A model generated the notes under the pieces. It was not told where the DNA came from. It saw only the letters and a program-made list of their open reading frames with translations, and made no database searches. From Macrothele yani (lineage: Eukaryota > Arthropoda > Arachnida > Araneae > Macrothelidae), in NCBI GenBank assembly GCA_039090855.1, contig CM077025.1, positions 99,738,489-99,802,488 of the forward strand: DNA of 64,000 nucleotides, read 5' to 3'. Position 1 is the stretch's first letter. Every line of letters begins with the position of its first letter. Below, in pieces: positions 32,391-44,193 of this stretch. The translations under genes were made by a program, and so were the position numbers.

Positions 32391-34045
32391 CCCCCAGATG
32401 AAACATGCCAGATTAGCATGTTAACATGGTGGAGAGTGGTTCTAGACAGACTACCTAATACTTGGACATTTAAAATTATTTTTATTTCAACCTGAGTTTA
32501 GTTTGAAAATTAAATTCTTGATTATTACTTTTTGAGCCAGTTGCAATCCAAATTTGAAAAAAAACTTATCCTATACTTACACTTGAAATCCAGTTTTTTA
32601 ACCTGAAAAAGTCATATCTTATTTATAAATTACTATTAATATTACTTATATTTTTATTAATTAACTGTTAATAAATTAAAAACCCACATACTCTCAGTGT
32701 CATAAGTTTTATACATTAGCATACGTTTTTCTTCATAATGTATAAAAGCATAATGCATAAAACTTTTTTATGCATATATTAGCATCCCTGATTTCCATGA
32801 TATTTAACATTTGACCCAAGTGATGATTTAAATCTGAATGCATGTTATTAAATTGAACGATGGCTGTTACAGTGGAACATGTGTCTATACCAAGCTGACT
32901 AACCAAAGATTGGCTTAAGATTCTTCAGTTGCTTGATTCTTCATTCTTTGGTATAATGGCTAGCATCCTTCGATTGTAATCAGTAAATCTGGGTTTAATA
33001 TTCGCCCCTGTATGATGGAATTTTCAACTTTTGTTTTTGAAGCTTTCTTAGTGTGGATAATTGTTCATGGTGACTTACCTTATGTGAAAAATAATTATGT
33101 GTAGATTGTCATGCACTTAAGGAATTAAATATAATTTTTTAATGATATTCGAGATTTACAACAATTTTCTATGTGAAAGTAGCAAAAGTAGTTATAAACT
33201 ACTATGATATGTAATTCAAACTAATTGTGTAGATTATTCTCTTCTGTTTTAAGTTTTTGAGTTGGGTAACAGTTCTAAAAATTAAAGAAAAAAAGCATAG
33301 GGAAATGGGGCCATTGATCTTCTAGATAATCTATAAATACAGCAATTTTTAAACTTTGTATTTTGTGTTTTAGTAAAACAATTAAACTTATTTCTATACA
33401 ACTTATGTGCACTAATGTTTTAATGCAACAATCAACATTTGTTGGTTTCATATGATTATCACAGTAAATATAACTTATTGATATAGATCAGGTGAAGTCA
33501 GTTAAAAGAAGTAATCAGTATCAGTAAAAAAAAAAAGAAATATATGTATAGGTTATTTTAAAAAAATCATTTGCCAAAAAATATTTCATTAAAAAAATTA
33601 TGAGGTCAAACATATTTCCATATATTTTCAGCAAAAGAAACATTGTTAAAAATGTGGCAATAAATTTATTTTAATAAAGTACTGAAATTAGAGATTTTGT
33701 TATCTTAATTTTGGTAGATAACTTTATGTATTTGAGTAAGGAATTCGAATATTGGATTCACATGCTGTTTAAGGTAAACTCAAGATTAACTTCTTTTCTT
33801 TCTTTCTTCCTTTTGTCTGTGTGTATCTTATCATTGTGAATGAAAAGATTTTGGGAATTAATCTCACACAGCAGAGATGCAAAGTGGAACTAAGAATACA
33901 GTATTTTGTTGGCAAAATGATGAATTTTGCTCCTCTGTCTAAAAAAATACAAAATGCACTAGGCAGTTCAAACCCTGCAATGTTAATTAAACTGAAAAGT
34001 GATTTTTGCTTTTGAATACTTTTCTTTTACTCATTCTAAGTTTCA
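32391..34045 (+). other. Intron, mostly featureless
   Basis: AT-rich. A possible tRNA-like fragment lies at about 32945-33010 (TATAATGGCTAGCAT, then GGGTTTAATATTCG). No coding sequence was recognised. Confidence 0.4.
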
Positions 34046-34590
34046 TATGAGAAAAATTGAGTGCTGAACCTATTCACTTTTGTACCATCTATCTGATACA
34101 GGTTTTTTTCATTCTTTATGGAGTGTGATGCCTTTTCCAAATAAATCAATGGAATTTCAAACTCTTGTGAAGTTTCATTAAAACCCAAACAAAATGCAAA
34201 TAAGTTCATAATGGTTGAGAATTATAGTTTTCTAATGTGAGTGTGAGTGAGTGTTAAATTTATGGTTTGAATGGCAGCTTATTTGGAATCTTCAGTTTAA
34301 TTAAACTTGCGAGCTTTGAATTTGCCTGGTGCAGTGCAAAATGTGATATAGAAATTGAGTACTAAACCTATTCATTTTTGTACCATCTGAGATGGGTTTT
34401 TATTTCAATTCTTTATGGAGTGTGATGCCTTTTTCTAATAAATCAATGGAATTTCAAACTCTTCTTGTGAAGTTTCCTTAAAGCCCAAACATAAATGCAA
34501 AATATATACAGTTCATAAAATTTTTGATAATTGTGGTTTTTTGAAGTGTGTGTTAATTTATAGTTTGAATGTTAGCTTATTTAGAATATG
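34046..34590 (+). repeat. Tandem duplication, about 298-bp period, beside exon d
   Basis: Unit 1 (about 34050-34290) and unit 2 (about 34350-34588) share ATTGAGT, ACCTATTCA, TTTTGTACCATCT, TTCTTTATGGAGTGTGATGC and AAATCAATGGAATTTCAAAC in order. They differ by scattered substitutions and small indels. The array ends about 40 bases before exon d. Confidence 0.88.
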
Positions 34591-34627
34591 TAATCTAACT
34601 TATTTTGGTTTTGGCTTTATGATATAG

Positions 34628-34698
34628 CCCCATTACGCCAGACGCGTATGACTTTTTTGATGTGGGAGTAACAGAAGCTATTGGAGTAATAGCATTTG
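34628..34698 (+). CDS. SLC38A11: SLC38A11-like amino acid transporter, internal exon d
   Basis: The acceptor is gatatag and the donor gtatgg. The first base completes the codon left by exon c and the last base opens one finished in exon e. It encodes PITPDAYDFFDVGVTEAIGV then IAF. This is the extracellular or loop stretch plus the start of the helix with the EAIGVIAFA-type motif of SLC38A11. The G+CA codon across the d/e junction gives Ala. Confidence 0.88.
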
Positions 34699-35437
34699 GT
34701 ATGGTTTAAAAAAATTTCTCATGTTGAACTAATTTGTTTTGTGCAGTTCATTGTATATAAACTAATTTATAAATGAATATTCTTGATGACACTGATTATG
34801 GTATTGAAATTGAAAGTAAACCATTGTACTGGTTATAAAGTTTAATTTTCAAATGGGTTAATTTTAGAAATTCAATTTATTTCTAGATCCCTTTAAACTG
34901 AAATAAGAAATTAATATTTTCCTTGTGTTGTTTTCTTTGGTGTGATTGTCTGAGATATCAGGAAATTATGAAGATCATAACTGCCAAAAAAGGGGAAGAG
35001 GGAGAAAGAATGAGTGGTGAAACTAATATTTATAAAAGGCCAGAAGTTTATGTAGAACCACATATACATATAACAAGTAATCTGTGTTTGCAGCCCTTGT
35101 AAGTTATTTATAACTTGTGTATGGAACATGTAAAGGAACACAAAAGCTTACCTTAGGGGTGATGTTTGCTTCAGTCTGAAAGAGTAGAGTCTTTGTGAAG
35201 GGCTCACACGCATACACACACTAAACTTACAGTGCTACCTCTTCCTGACTGCAAGCCTTTTTTAATATTTTCCGTTAAAAGAATTGTTCTAAATTGTACA
35301 ATTTGCAAACAAAAATTGAAAAATAAGCATGGTGTTCAAGTTCCCACTTTTCCAAGAAACCACTTGATGCCTTTTAAGTCTCACATCTGGATTAAAATTA
35401 AGTTTGATTGCACAAGAAAGATGCTATATTTCCATGA
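34699..35437 (+). other. Intron, no feature recognised
   Basis: AT-rich sequence between exon d and the hAT-like ORF. No upstream exon of that ORF could be identified. Confidence 0.45.
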
Positions 35438-36397
35438 AAGCTAGAAAACACTTATGTGTCTGCTTGTACACATATTTTGGAAAAGTCTTCTTTGGATGAA
35501 CCTGTGTTGTGGTATCTTCGATGTTTGCATCCTGCAAAGAGGGTGAAAGAAGGATCATACAAAAACATAGTGAAATTAGCTGCAGTTCTTCCAATTGAGT
35601 ACAGTGAACATGCACTAGTTGATGAATGGAAACTATTGATGTTAGAAGAAGAAGAATCAGGTAGTGACAAGAACCCAGTGGACGTTTACTGGAGTCAGTT
35701 TTTTGAGAAGACATATACCTCTGGAGAAAAGAAATACCCTACTGTTACGAAAATTGTGAAGGCTGCACTTGCACTTTCGCATGGCAATGCGGATGTAGAA
35801 AGGGGATTCTCATTGTCGGGGAACATCTTGAATGAAGACACTGCAAATATGTGTGAAAGAACATTGGATGCTTATTTGACTGTAAGAGATGCTGTGGTGA
35901 ATGTGTTTGAGGGGAAGGCTCACTTTGTAATTATCACTCAGGAACTTCTTCAATTGGCACGCACAGCTCATGTCAGATACAAGCAGTACTGTGAAGATGA
36001 GAAGAGAGTGGCTGAGGAAAAACTGAGGAAACAAGAAGAACAGAAAAAAGAAAAATTGTTGCAAGCAGGTATGAAGAGTAAGTTTGAAAAAGAAAAAGTA
36101 AATATTGAACACAGGGAACAGGCACTGAAGAAAATGAAAGAGGAAGAAATGGAGAAAAGATTGACTGTTGACAGATTACTGGATGATGCAAACAAGTGCT
36201 TAAAAGAAGCAGTAAATAAAAAGGACTTGGTGGGAATTAGTGTGGCCCAAGCAATGTTGGAGAGTGCTACGAAAGTTAGGGGACAAGAAGTGAAGAAAAT
36301 TAAAGACATAGAAAAAGTACAGAAAGCAGTTGATAAGCGAAAAAGCAGTGTTATAACAACATTTTTTTCAAAGAAGCAAAAACAAAATGAGACTTAA
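35438..36397 (+). CDS. Intact ORF resembling the C-terminal exon of a hAT-like transposase
   Basis: The frame is open from 35438 (TGA just before) to TAA at 36395-36397; the first ATG lies well inside, so this looks like a 3' exon or a 5'-truncated gene. The N-terminal third has VLWYLRCLHPAKR and ALVDEWKLLMLEEEE. The block YPTVTKIVKAALALSHGNAD then VERGFSLSGNIL resembles the hAT C-terminal dimerisation region (ALxLxHxxADVERxFS). The last 120 residues are a Lys/Glu-rich coiled coil ending SVITTFFSKKQKQ. There is no stop or frameshift in 960 bases, unusual beside the decayed TEs around it. An AATAAA signal follows at about 36570. No terminal repeats were found. It could be a young TE, a truncated TE or a captured gene. 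Confidence 0.65.
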   Translation, partial: KLENTYVSACTHILEKSSLDEPVLWYLRCLHPAKRVKEGSYKNIVKLAAVLPIEYSEHALVDEWKLLMLEEEESGSDKNPVDVYWSQFFEKTYTSGEKKYPTVTKIVKAALALSHGNADVERGFSLSGNILNEDTANMCERTLDAYLTVRDAVVNVFEGKAHFVIITQELLQLARTAHVRYKQYCEDEKRVAEEKLRKQEEQKKEKLLQAGMKSKFEKEKVNIEHREQALKKMKEEEMEKRLTVDRLLDDANKCLKEAVNKKDLVGISVAQAMLESATKVRGQEVKKIKDIEKVQKAVDKRKSSVITTFFSKKQKQNET

Positions 36398-37553
36398 TGA
36401 CCTAATTTTGTAAAGAAAGCTAGATGATTTTCCACATTACATTTAAAAATTCAAAGTTGTAAACATTTTGTTTGTATTATTCTGAAAATGGTACTGTACA
36501 GCTGCACTTTAAAGCTTTTTCTAGTTTTAGGTATATTTGTGTTGAATAGGAGCATGTCAGTGTTATTATAATAAAGTGCAATGATTTTCCTGATTATTTT
36601 TTATTATTATTATTATATGTAATTTTGTAATAGTTTTATATGTTGATTACAATTAAAACAATAAATAGGTGTGAGTTAGCTGGCTATGGGGATGGTGGAG
36701 GCCAGATTAAAAAAAATGCTTTTGACTCTTCTTTCCTAATGAGAAATTTGAGTCAGTATTTAGTCTGTTTTTTTTTTTTTATGTCCAAATCAGTAAAGTC
36801 AGTTTTTGTAATCAAAATGGTCAGTAAGTCAGTAATTTTAGTCTTAGGTTTGGTTTCCATTGCTGGTGTCTTTATATCCAGAGTTCATATGCTTCCCTGA
36901 TTTTCTGGAAGAATTGCAATTTTTAATAACTCTTGGAATTATTGTATTCCTTTTAATGCTTAACTAGTTTGGTCAGAAGATTTGGCCACTAATACTTCAT
37001 TGTATGGCCACAAGAGCTTGCATTTCTATAAAAGGCATAAGTCCGGTGCAAGAAAGGTGCAATTGTAATGTAAAGTGTGCAATGTTACAACTTGACACAT
37101 GACGGCAGATGCGAACTTTTCCCTCTCATCTCCTGACCTTAAGTGCATGGGGAGGGAGCAAACAAGAACAGTGCTAAGCTCCTGCCCCTTTTAATTGATC
37201 ATTGCAAAACCAGTGTTGTTTTAGAAATGGTAGCCACATGTCAAGAGAGAAAACAGGAGTGAGAAGGCATTCACCTTCTGCTTTCTTTTCCAGAGGGAAC
37301 TATGTCAGAGGGAACCAGTTCTTGCTGATCTGTGAGGGAAAGGCAAATGCAGGAATTCAGTTTCTGGTGTATCTGAGAATGCCCAGTGGAGAAATTCTTT
37401 ACTTAGTTCTTTTTTTATGGAACATTCAAATAGAAAATAGTCTTGAATTGGGTTAAAATAATGCCATTAATAAACGTTTTGTTTATTGATGAAATTACCC
37501 ATGAAATATATGCACACCTAAGGAATGATTTAAGTAACACTTGCACTTTATTA
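36398..37553 (+). other. Non-coding stretch
   Basis: It includes a probable poly(A) signal at about 36570, a TTA-type microsatellite at about 36600-36620 and a T run at about 36768-36780. No coding or TE motif was recognised. Confidence 0.45.
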
Positions 37554-38298
37554 GTGTAGAAGAACCGTGTTTATACGTTTTTCAAGGGATCAAGTAAAAT
37601 AAACGTATAATTGGAAAAATGCATAAATGAAACAGGGTGCATTTCCATCCCTAGATGGCAGCACATTATTTTATTGCAACATATGGCATAGCAGTTAGGG
37701 TTGTTATACTAGATACTATGCAGTGTGTAGCATTATTTTTATGTTGTAGTGTACTAGTGTTATCAGTTTGTTTTTTTCACTGCTTTTTTTGTTTTTAACT
37801 GTATCGATTTGAATCTGTGACGTACTACAGCATGTGTCAAGATGATAAATCTGCAATGATACATTCCATCTGTGTAGCTTACTTGGGAGAACAACTTACT
37901 CTGGAGTGAGAGGGTGCTGGTTTGATCCCCGTCATGGACAAATTACTGTTGTCACAAATCACACAGCACAGAGTTAGAGCATTTATAAATACAGTATGTA
38001 ATACATAAACTGTATATACATGGTATACAAAGCATTAGCATTACTTCCTTTGTGATTGATATTTCTAACACAAAGAGATATGATGTAATATATTTTAAAT
38101 AATAGGTGTACATCAACATGTTTTAAAAAATCGTCAATTTTTTATTGTTGTTTACTTTTATGCTGAAAAATTGCATTTTCAAGGCTATTGAAAGCCTACA
38201 TTGTTTTCTCATCAGTATTATGGTTGTAAAATAAGTTCCTAATGGCACTGAATGATTTCAGTGCATCTCTAAATTTAGGTGCTGTTACACCAACCTGA

Positions 38299-38515
38299 GC
38301 CATCCAGATGGCTGAGTGGTATGAAACATTGGCTTCTAATCATTCGTCCACGATGGTTCCAGGTTTAAATCTTGGTGAGGCATGGATGGTGTGTTTTTCT
38401 TACAGCACTGGCTCTCTCTCCCTTTCCTGGAACCAGTGGCCCCAAATTAGAGATGGGTAGCTGCCTATAGCCATTGAATTTCTCACATTAGTCATTAAGC
38501 CCCCATACTAAAAAA
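38299..38515 (+). mobile_element. tRNA-derived SINE, diverged copy
   Basis: It matches the SINE at 7964-8194: GGCTGAGTGGTATGAAACA in the A-box region, a degraded B box, GTGAGGCATGGATGGTGTGT, GGAACCAGTGGCCCCAAATT, and an A-rich tail. No clear target duplication. Confidence 0.8.
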
Positions 38516-38559
38516 GAAAGAAACCTATCTGGGAATCACCATTTTATCTAGAGTCATAA

Positions 38560-39990
38560 ATCATTATGTTGCCAAATCTGTGTTGCAGGAGACATGATCG
38601 TATCTAACTGATTTCATCTGGCTCTCCAATTATAGCATTCCACTCAGATTATGTAATGTTGTCTTCTTTGGGTGTAAATTGCCTGGAATCCAGCACGCGA
38701 ATGTCAAATAATGCTATTCAGCTTTTGAAAAACAGGGGAATATGGTTTCTAATTAATCATGATTCCATGCTGCAGACAAAATGTGCATTGCTTCCAACAT
38801 GTTCAGTGTAAATTCTTTAACATCAGAAATATTTTCGAGTGTGTGATGCATCAGTTGTTGTCACTAATAATCTTTAAAACACTTGAATCCATTGCTTGAA
38901 GACAACTTGTGCAATTTGAGAGCAAAAATACAACTTTATAACTTTTTTTTTTCCTTTTTTTTTTTTTATTGGAGGTTTAACGACCACTGTTGTGAGCAAC
39001 TCAATGGGCTATAAGCAGTCTCCCGTCCCTAATTTAGGTCCACTGGTTCCATGGAAGGAAGAGAGCCAGCGCTGCAAGACTAACACAACATTCATGCCTC
39101 ACCGGGATTCGACCCCAGACCCATCTCGGACGAGTGATCAGAAGCCATCGCTTAGACCACTGTGCCACCAGGGTGATTGTGGGTGAATGGGAGAGCAGTC
39201 AATACGGAATGATCTTTTATTTCTCCCTCTTCATTTTCACAGGTATTTTTTCATCCAGTCTGTGAAAAGTGTTAGCAGCATGAGTCCTGCATAAAGTTTT
39301 CACTTTTCTGAAACGTTGGGGTCTTGCAAATTTTCGTATGAAAAATGGCATTAATTTTTCACTTCCATCAGAGTTTCAGTACAAAAGGACTGCCTGTAAA
39401 TTTTTGCTTTTTTCTTCCATCATGATAGCATTCCTTTTTAAATGTTAATGTTTTTGATGGCAGAAAATTAAAGTCCCATCTCATCTGCATTGAACACATT
39501 CTTACAATTGTACCCTTTAGTAATGTTTGGCAAATTCCTATTCCATTTGTCCGCAGTATCAGAAGAAACTTCAACAGATTCACCATTGAGATTTTTCATA
39601 CCTGTGTCATCCAATTTTTGAATCAATGTAACAATCCTGCTGAAAAATGGTTGCCTTCATTCATATTTATTTATTAATAAATATGAGGTTCAGACTGCTT
39701 GGGAATGTAAGAGATACTGCATTGCTTAAAGAATTGTAAAACAATGTCCTCAATTTCCACAAATGTACCAATTTGAACACATACTTTTTTTATGCAGTTG
39801 AACTTGAGGATTTTGGATTGTCTTTGACGTATTTATGTTTGTAAATTATTGTCATAAGAGTCAAAAGTGGAATTTTTAATTCTGTAGCTAAAGCCATATT
39901 TGTCAGAATGTGATTTTCATCAACTTCCTTCAAAATCTCGATTTTGTCTTTTAAAGACAGGACTTTACCCATGTAAAGACATGGCTCCAA
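38560..39990 (-). pseudogene. Tigger transposase, decayed
   Basis: Readable minus-strand blocks: MGKVLSLKDKIEILKEVDEN (N-terminal CENP-B-like HTH, 39970-39910), NVFNADEMG (first catalytic Asp block, about 39495) followed by LPSKTLTFKKE, and SDVKEFTLNMLEAMHILSAA then W (C-terminal helical region, about 38850-38770). Frameshifts separate them and a SINE interrupts the gene at 38943-39175. Confidence 0.72.
38943..39175 (-). mobile_element. tRNA-derived SINE copy
   Basis: This is a reverse-oriented copy with its poly(A) as a T-rich tract at 38943-38968, then TTGGAGGTTTAACGACCACT, and the tRNA-like head at 39085-39175 with ATTCGACCCC (B box, one change). It is more diverged than the copy at 7964-8194. 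It lies inside the Tigger. Confidence 0.85.
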
Positions 39991-40409
39991 TGCAAGAGAG
40001 CTATTGCAAATGAAAATCTCAAGGAAAGGGTCCGATATGACAATTTACAATGTCAAGCTAGAACATGTGGGTCTTCTGCGAGTGACAACTGAGCTGAGGA
40101 ATTTTCACATTCTACAGAGTGAGTCATAGAACAAGTGGAAGACTGGAAGTAGAGGAAGCAAGCCCCAGATTGGGAGGCAGGAGACTTAAAAATGTAAAGT
40201 GAATTTTGCTGCAAAGGGGGAGAATCGGAATAGATTTTGCTGAACTGATTTCATATGGCTTGAATTTCAATAATTCACGACACCCCACAGCACCACAATT
40301 TAACATATAAATGAGAAGAAAGCTAATTTGATTAATGTGTAATTGATAAAATTTTATATTAAGCACAATTCAGAATTTTTGAGAAGCATATAAACAGGTT
40401 TTTACTGTA

Positions 40410-41010
40410 TGTTAAACTTAGTTTTAGGCCACTTTTTTGTTCTCTTTTTTAAGTTGCGGCTGAAAAACTACTACTATTTTTTGCACCAATGCTACTGATA
40501 GCAATGGGACAGTGGAGGGCAAACTTTTTAGTTCTGGGCTTGAGTGATCTGCAATGTTATTAAGTGAGCTAAAGTTAAATGCATAAAATAATGAAATAAT
40601 TATTAAATAAACAATAATACTAAATAATGATAAATATTAGTGATGAATTATAATAAAGTAAATAAAATGTACACAGCAGATTTGCTTTTTCATCATTTTT
40701 CTCACTCCCTTTATTTTTAGTTCTTTTATTTTGATCTTTTACTTCAGTCACAAATACTTCACAGACCTCACAAATGCTATTAGGGGTGTGTGCTGTAGTT
40801 GGGGTTCATGTGCTGTAGTTGGTGTTGATGTGCTGTAGTTTTCCCATCACTGGTCTAGGACAAGGAAAATGGTGGGGAATCATGTCATTGCTAATCAAAG
40901 AGGAAAATCTCATTTTAGCTCAAATTTGATGGGACAAGAGGGAAAACTATAACTTCTCTCATTGGTATGGAGATCTCTCCTGTTTACAATTGATTAATTC
41001 TAAACGCACA
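40410..41010 (+). other. Unassigned stretch
   Basis: The direct repeat TGTGCTGTAGTTGG(T/G)GTT occurs about three times at 40788-40840. Otherwise AT-rich without recognised features. Confidence 0.5.
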
Positions 41011-41195
41011 GTGCTGCCCTTGTGGCCGAATGAATTTGAGGTGAAACTGAGTTTTAGTCCTGAATGAGGCATGAGTAGTGTGTTTGTCTGATGGTACTGG
41101 CTCTGTGCCATCCCTGTAACCAGTGGCGCTGAATTAGAGATGGAAAACTGCTTATAGATCACTGAAGAGTTGCTTGTGGTAGTCATAAAAAAAAG
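41011..41195 (+). mobile_element. tRNA-derived SINE, old copy
   Basis: It keeps TGTGGCCGAATG, GAGGCATGAGTAGTGTGTTT, CTGGCTCTGTGCC, CCAGTGGCGCTGAATTAGAG and an A-rich end, the same order as the young copies but with many substitutions. Confidence 0.7.
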
Positions 41196-42072
41196 TGTAG
41201 TGAACTAACCACAATTTACAAAATATAAAACAAAGCACTGTGGTTGTAGCAAAAATTTGTTCTGCTGGAATTTTTTTCTATGAACTCCAAGAAAGATCCT
41301 GGAATTTAGTTTTTGTAAATGTATATGAACCCTGTTTATCATGTATTGGGCTCCATGTGTGCATTTGTCCTGAGGGGATGAGTTTGAAATTCAAATGTGA
41401 CATGACTAGAAAAAAAGAAAGAAATTAAGAAGGCACACAGTGTATAATATTCCATGAGATTAGGTTGTACACCATTCAACTAGAGCAGTGGTTACCAACC
41501 TTAAGCTAACTGCAGACCACTGACTCAAAATGTAGATAAAGTGCCGATCCCCCCTCCCCCAGCAGGAAATCAGGCAACTAAGGAAAAGTACAATTTATTT
41601 TGTAAATGTATTTATTAATATTAACTAAAATGAATTTAAATGTAATTAGTTTTAATTAACTAAAATAATGTTTGAAATAACTGAAATTGTTGCTGTCTTA
41701 CTTGAGATTATAATCAATGTGATTCTTGGACTTGCATTTGTTTCACTAGCTGTGGAATTCTCATGCTGACACTGCTGCTCGAAGATAGTTGTATGTCGTC
41801 GCTTGCATCCAGCTGATTTCTTTGCTTGTTTTTAATCAGTAGCAGAGTAGAAAATGCCTGTTCACACAAAAACATTGTCGGAAACACCATAAGATACCAT
41901 AAGGCGGTTCACCGAATGTTTGGATAAGACATGGCCTTCTTATACCACAACTCCCTCATGTTCACACCAGATTCAAACGAATCCTTGAAGTTACTATCGT
42001 GTTGAAGTTTGATGACCTCTTCTTGGATTTCATCAGGTAGATCATTGTCCTTGACATTGAAAAGATTACAAA

Positions 42073-43200
42073 TTAGTTTCTTATAGAAGTTTCAACTTTG
42101 TCATATTTTGGAAAATGACAGTTGAATTCGTCTTTTAGTATTTGTAGGTAATGCAATACATTATGATGGACTATTGCTGTGATGGTAGTGTAATTCTTGT
42201 CATCAGCAAGGGTTTTCAGTGTTGGAAATGACGAATAATTTTTTGCCTGAATTTGGTCAACACACAAATCTATTTTGCAAAGAAACACGCAATGTTTGTC
42301 TTCAAACACAAAGATGTTTGCCACACCTTCCAAGTTTTCATTCCCAGAACCTTGCAGCTTCATTTGTTTCTCGATTAAAAGCACTTTCAACTCCTCTCTT
42401 AGCTCATACAAACATTCCAACATGTTTCCTTTTGAGAGCCAATGAACCTCAGTATGATAAAGTAGAGTCTCATGCTGAGCGTCCAAATCTGCACACAATT
42501 TTTTGAAAGTGCATGTATTTAGCTCACTACATTTAACAATGTTCACCAACTTTATGGCCAGTTTCATTTTAATGGATGTCATCTGGCAACGATCTGGACA
42601 CTAGCGCTAGCGGTTGGCGATGAATGATGCAATTCTTCGTCAATGTGGAGGAGTTCTTCTCTTTTCACAAACTGTTACTAAACCCAAACACGATCCTAGC
42701 ATAGCAGGAGCACCATCAGTCTAAAACCCATCGAGGTTTTCCCACTTAATTTTATGCTTCTTGAAATAATCACAGATTATTTTCATGGCGTCCTTTCCTT
42801 TCAATGTAGTTTCTAATTCTCGTGACAGTAGCAATTCTTCTTTGACCATGTTGTCTTCACCTAGAAATCGAACGAAGACGAGAAATTAACAACACTGAGC
42901 AACATCAGTACTTTCGTCACATTGCAGAGAGAAAAAGGGATAATTTTTCATTTCACTCACAAGCTTCTCTTCAATGTCCTGTGGCATTTTTTCTATTCGT
43001 GCCTTTTTTTGACTAGCAATTAATTGTGAAATCTAAAATAATACGGAAAGCACTTTTTTGGGCATTTCAAATCTTGTACCACTTTTTCCGAGTTTCGTTT
43101 TCAAGTTCTCCAACTTCCTTGCAAAGTGTTCTGGTGGATGACCCCTCAAATTAGGATGGACTGTCTTTAAATGGCATTCCAGCTTTGCAGGGGTTTTAGT
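42073..43200 (-). pseudogene. hAT transposase, ZBED5/SCAND3-like branch, decayed
   Basis: An open piece at 42582-42073 reads FKKLCADLDAQHETLLYHTE then VHWLSKGNMLECLYELREEL, typical of the ZBED5-like hAT transposases (family wording: LHTEVRWLSRGxVLxRxxEL). Upstream, at 42583-43200, further hAT sequence can be followed only with stops and frameshifts (region matching the D-G-A-P catalytic neighbourhood near 42700). The BED finger was not found; the nested element at 43246 interrupts the 5' side. Confidence 0.75.
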
Positions 43201-43245
43201 ACATTATTGCTGAGGACTGTGGCACAAATCACACACTGGGGTCTA

Positions 43246-44193
43246 CAGGGCCTAATTTACGCCTAGGCCCACAAGGCCCAGGCCTACAGCCCTGCATTTA
43301 GGGGGGCCCAGAACCACAACGCAAAAAAAAAATATATATATTATGCTTTTTTATTAATTTATTATGAATAGTAAAATCATTGGGGGGGGGGAGCCTTTAC
43401 TTTTCTTGCAAAGAAGATTAATACTAGTGTTTTTACTAGGTTCTTTCACTACCACATCAATTCAACTGCAGTTCAGTTACATCATGTGTCACTTTCATCT
43501 GAAACTTGCGAATGAAATATAAATGTGCTGTCTTCCTATTATCCTATTACTACACAGCTCTCGAGAGGTTTTGCATTGCTAAGACACTTTGAAGAAGCTT
43601 TGAGTATTTTGTATTGTGAAGTATCAGATTTTTAAAATGTTTGAGTCTGAATTAAGTGAATTAATGAGCTGAATAATGTGCTTTTATGAGTGTGAGAATT
43701 ATCCAGTTATGCATGTTTGCTCAAATCTAAGTATCATTCCTCTGTTAATAGAATTATTCTACTATAATATTGAATACACCACAGTTGATTAATCAGCTAC
43801 ATGGAAGTTCACCTTGCCCCCAAAAATCAGTCTGTACCAAGTTTAAATAATGTTCATTGGTTAAAAATAAAATTAAAAGTGGATGAATAACTTAACATCT
43901 GTGGATATTTGAATTAATAATTGAAAGCGAAAATAGCAATATTGAACTATTAAATAGTGTTTCACTTACCCATCTCTACTTTTAAGTGTGAATTTCCTTG
44001 CCAATATTAAGATTTAATAAAAGTAGATATTTCCTATTTTTTCCCACACAGTGTACCACTTATTAAATCAACTTTTAAATTAATTGATAATGTTTAGTGG
44101 CAACAAATGTACTTACTCTTTTAAGATTGTGGATGGATATGGGCCTCATGTTGTGCTGTACCTAGGGCCTGATTCTGTGTAAATCAGGCCCTG
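43246..44193. mobile_element. Nested hAT-type non-autonomous element with perfect 8-bp TSD
   Basis: The ends CAGGGCCTAATTTAC and (complement) CAGGGCCTGATTTAC are inverted repeats. GGGGTCTA is duplicated exactly at 43238-43245 and 44194-44201. It is 948 bp, AT-rich inside, with no coding capacity. It sits inside the hAT at 41486-44534. Confidence 0.9.

Larger units (their letters stand above)
37554..40409 (-). mobile_element. Tigger/pogo element with SINE insertions
   Basis: The right end (40372-40409; complement starts TACAGTAAAAACCTGTTTAT) and the left end (from about 37554, GTGTAGAAGAACCGTGTTTA) are alignable inverted repeats. The minus strand carries a decayed Tigger transposase. Two SINEs (38299-38515 and about 38943-39175) lie inside. 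A tRNA-like fragment at about 37885-37950 may be another insertion. Confidence 0.65.

Noticed and set aside
35968..36309. Minus-strand ORF rich in Phe/Ser/Leu
   Set aside because: It is the shadow of the Lys/Glu-rich coiled coil in the plus-strand hAT-like ORF.
36640..37456. Two ORFs of 84-86 residues as possible small genes
   Set aside because: No recognisable motif, start context or splice structure; they look like chance ORFs between TEs.
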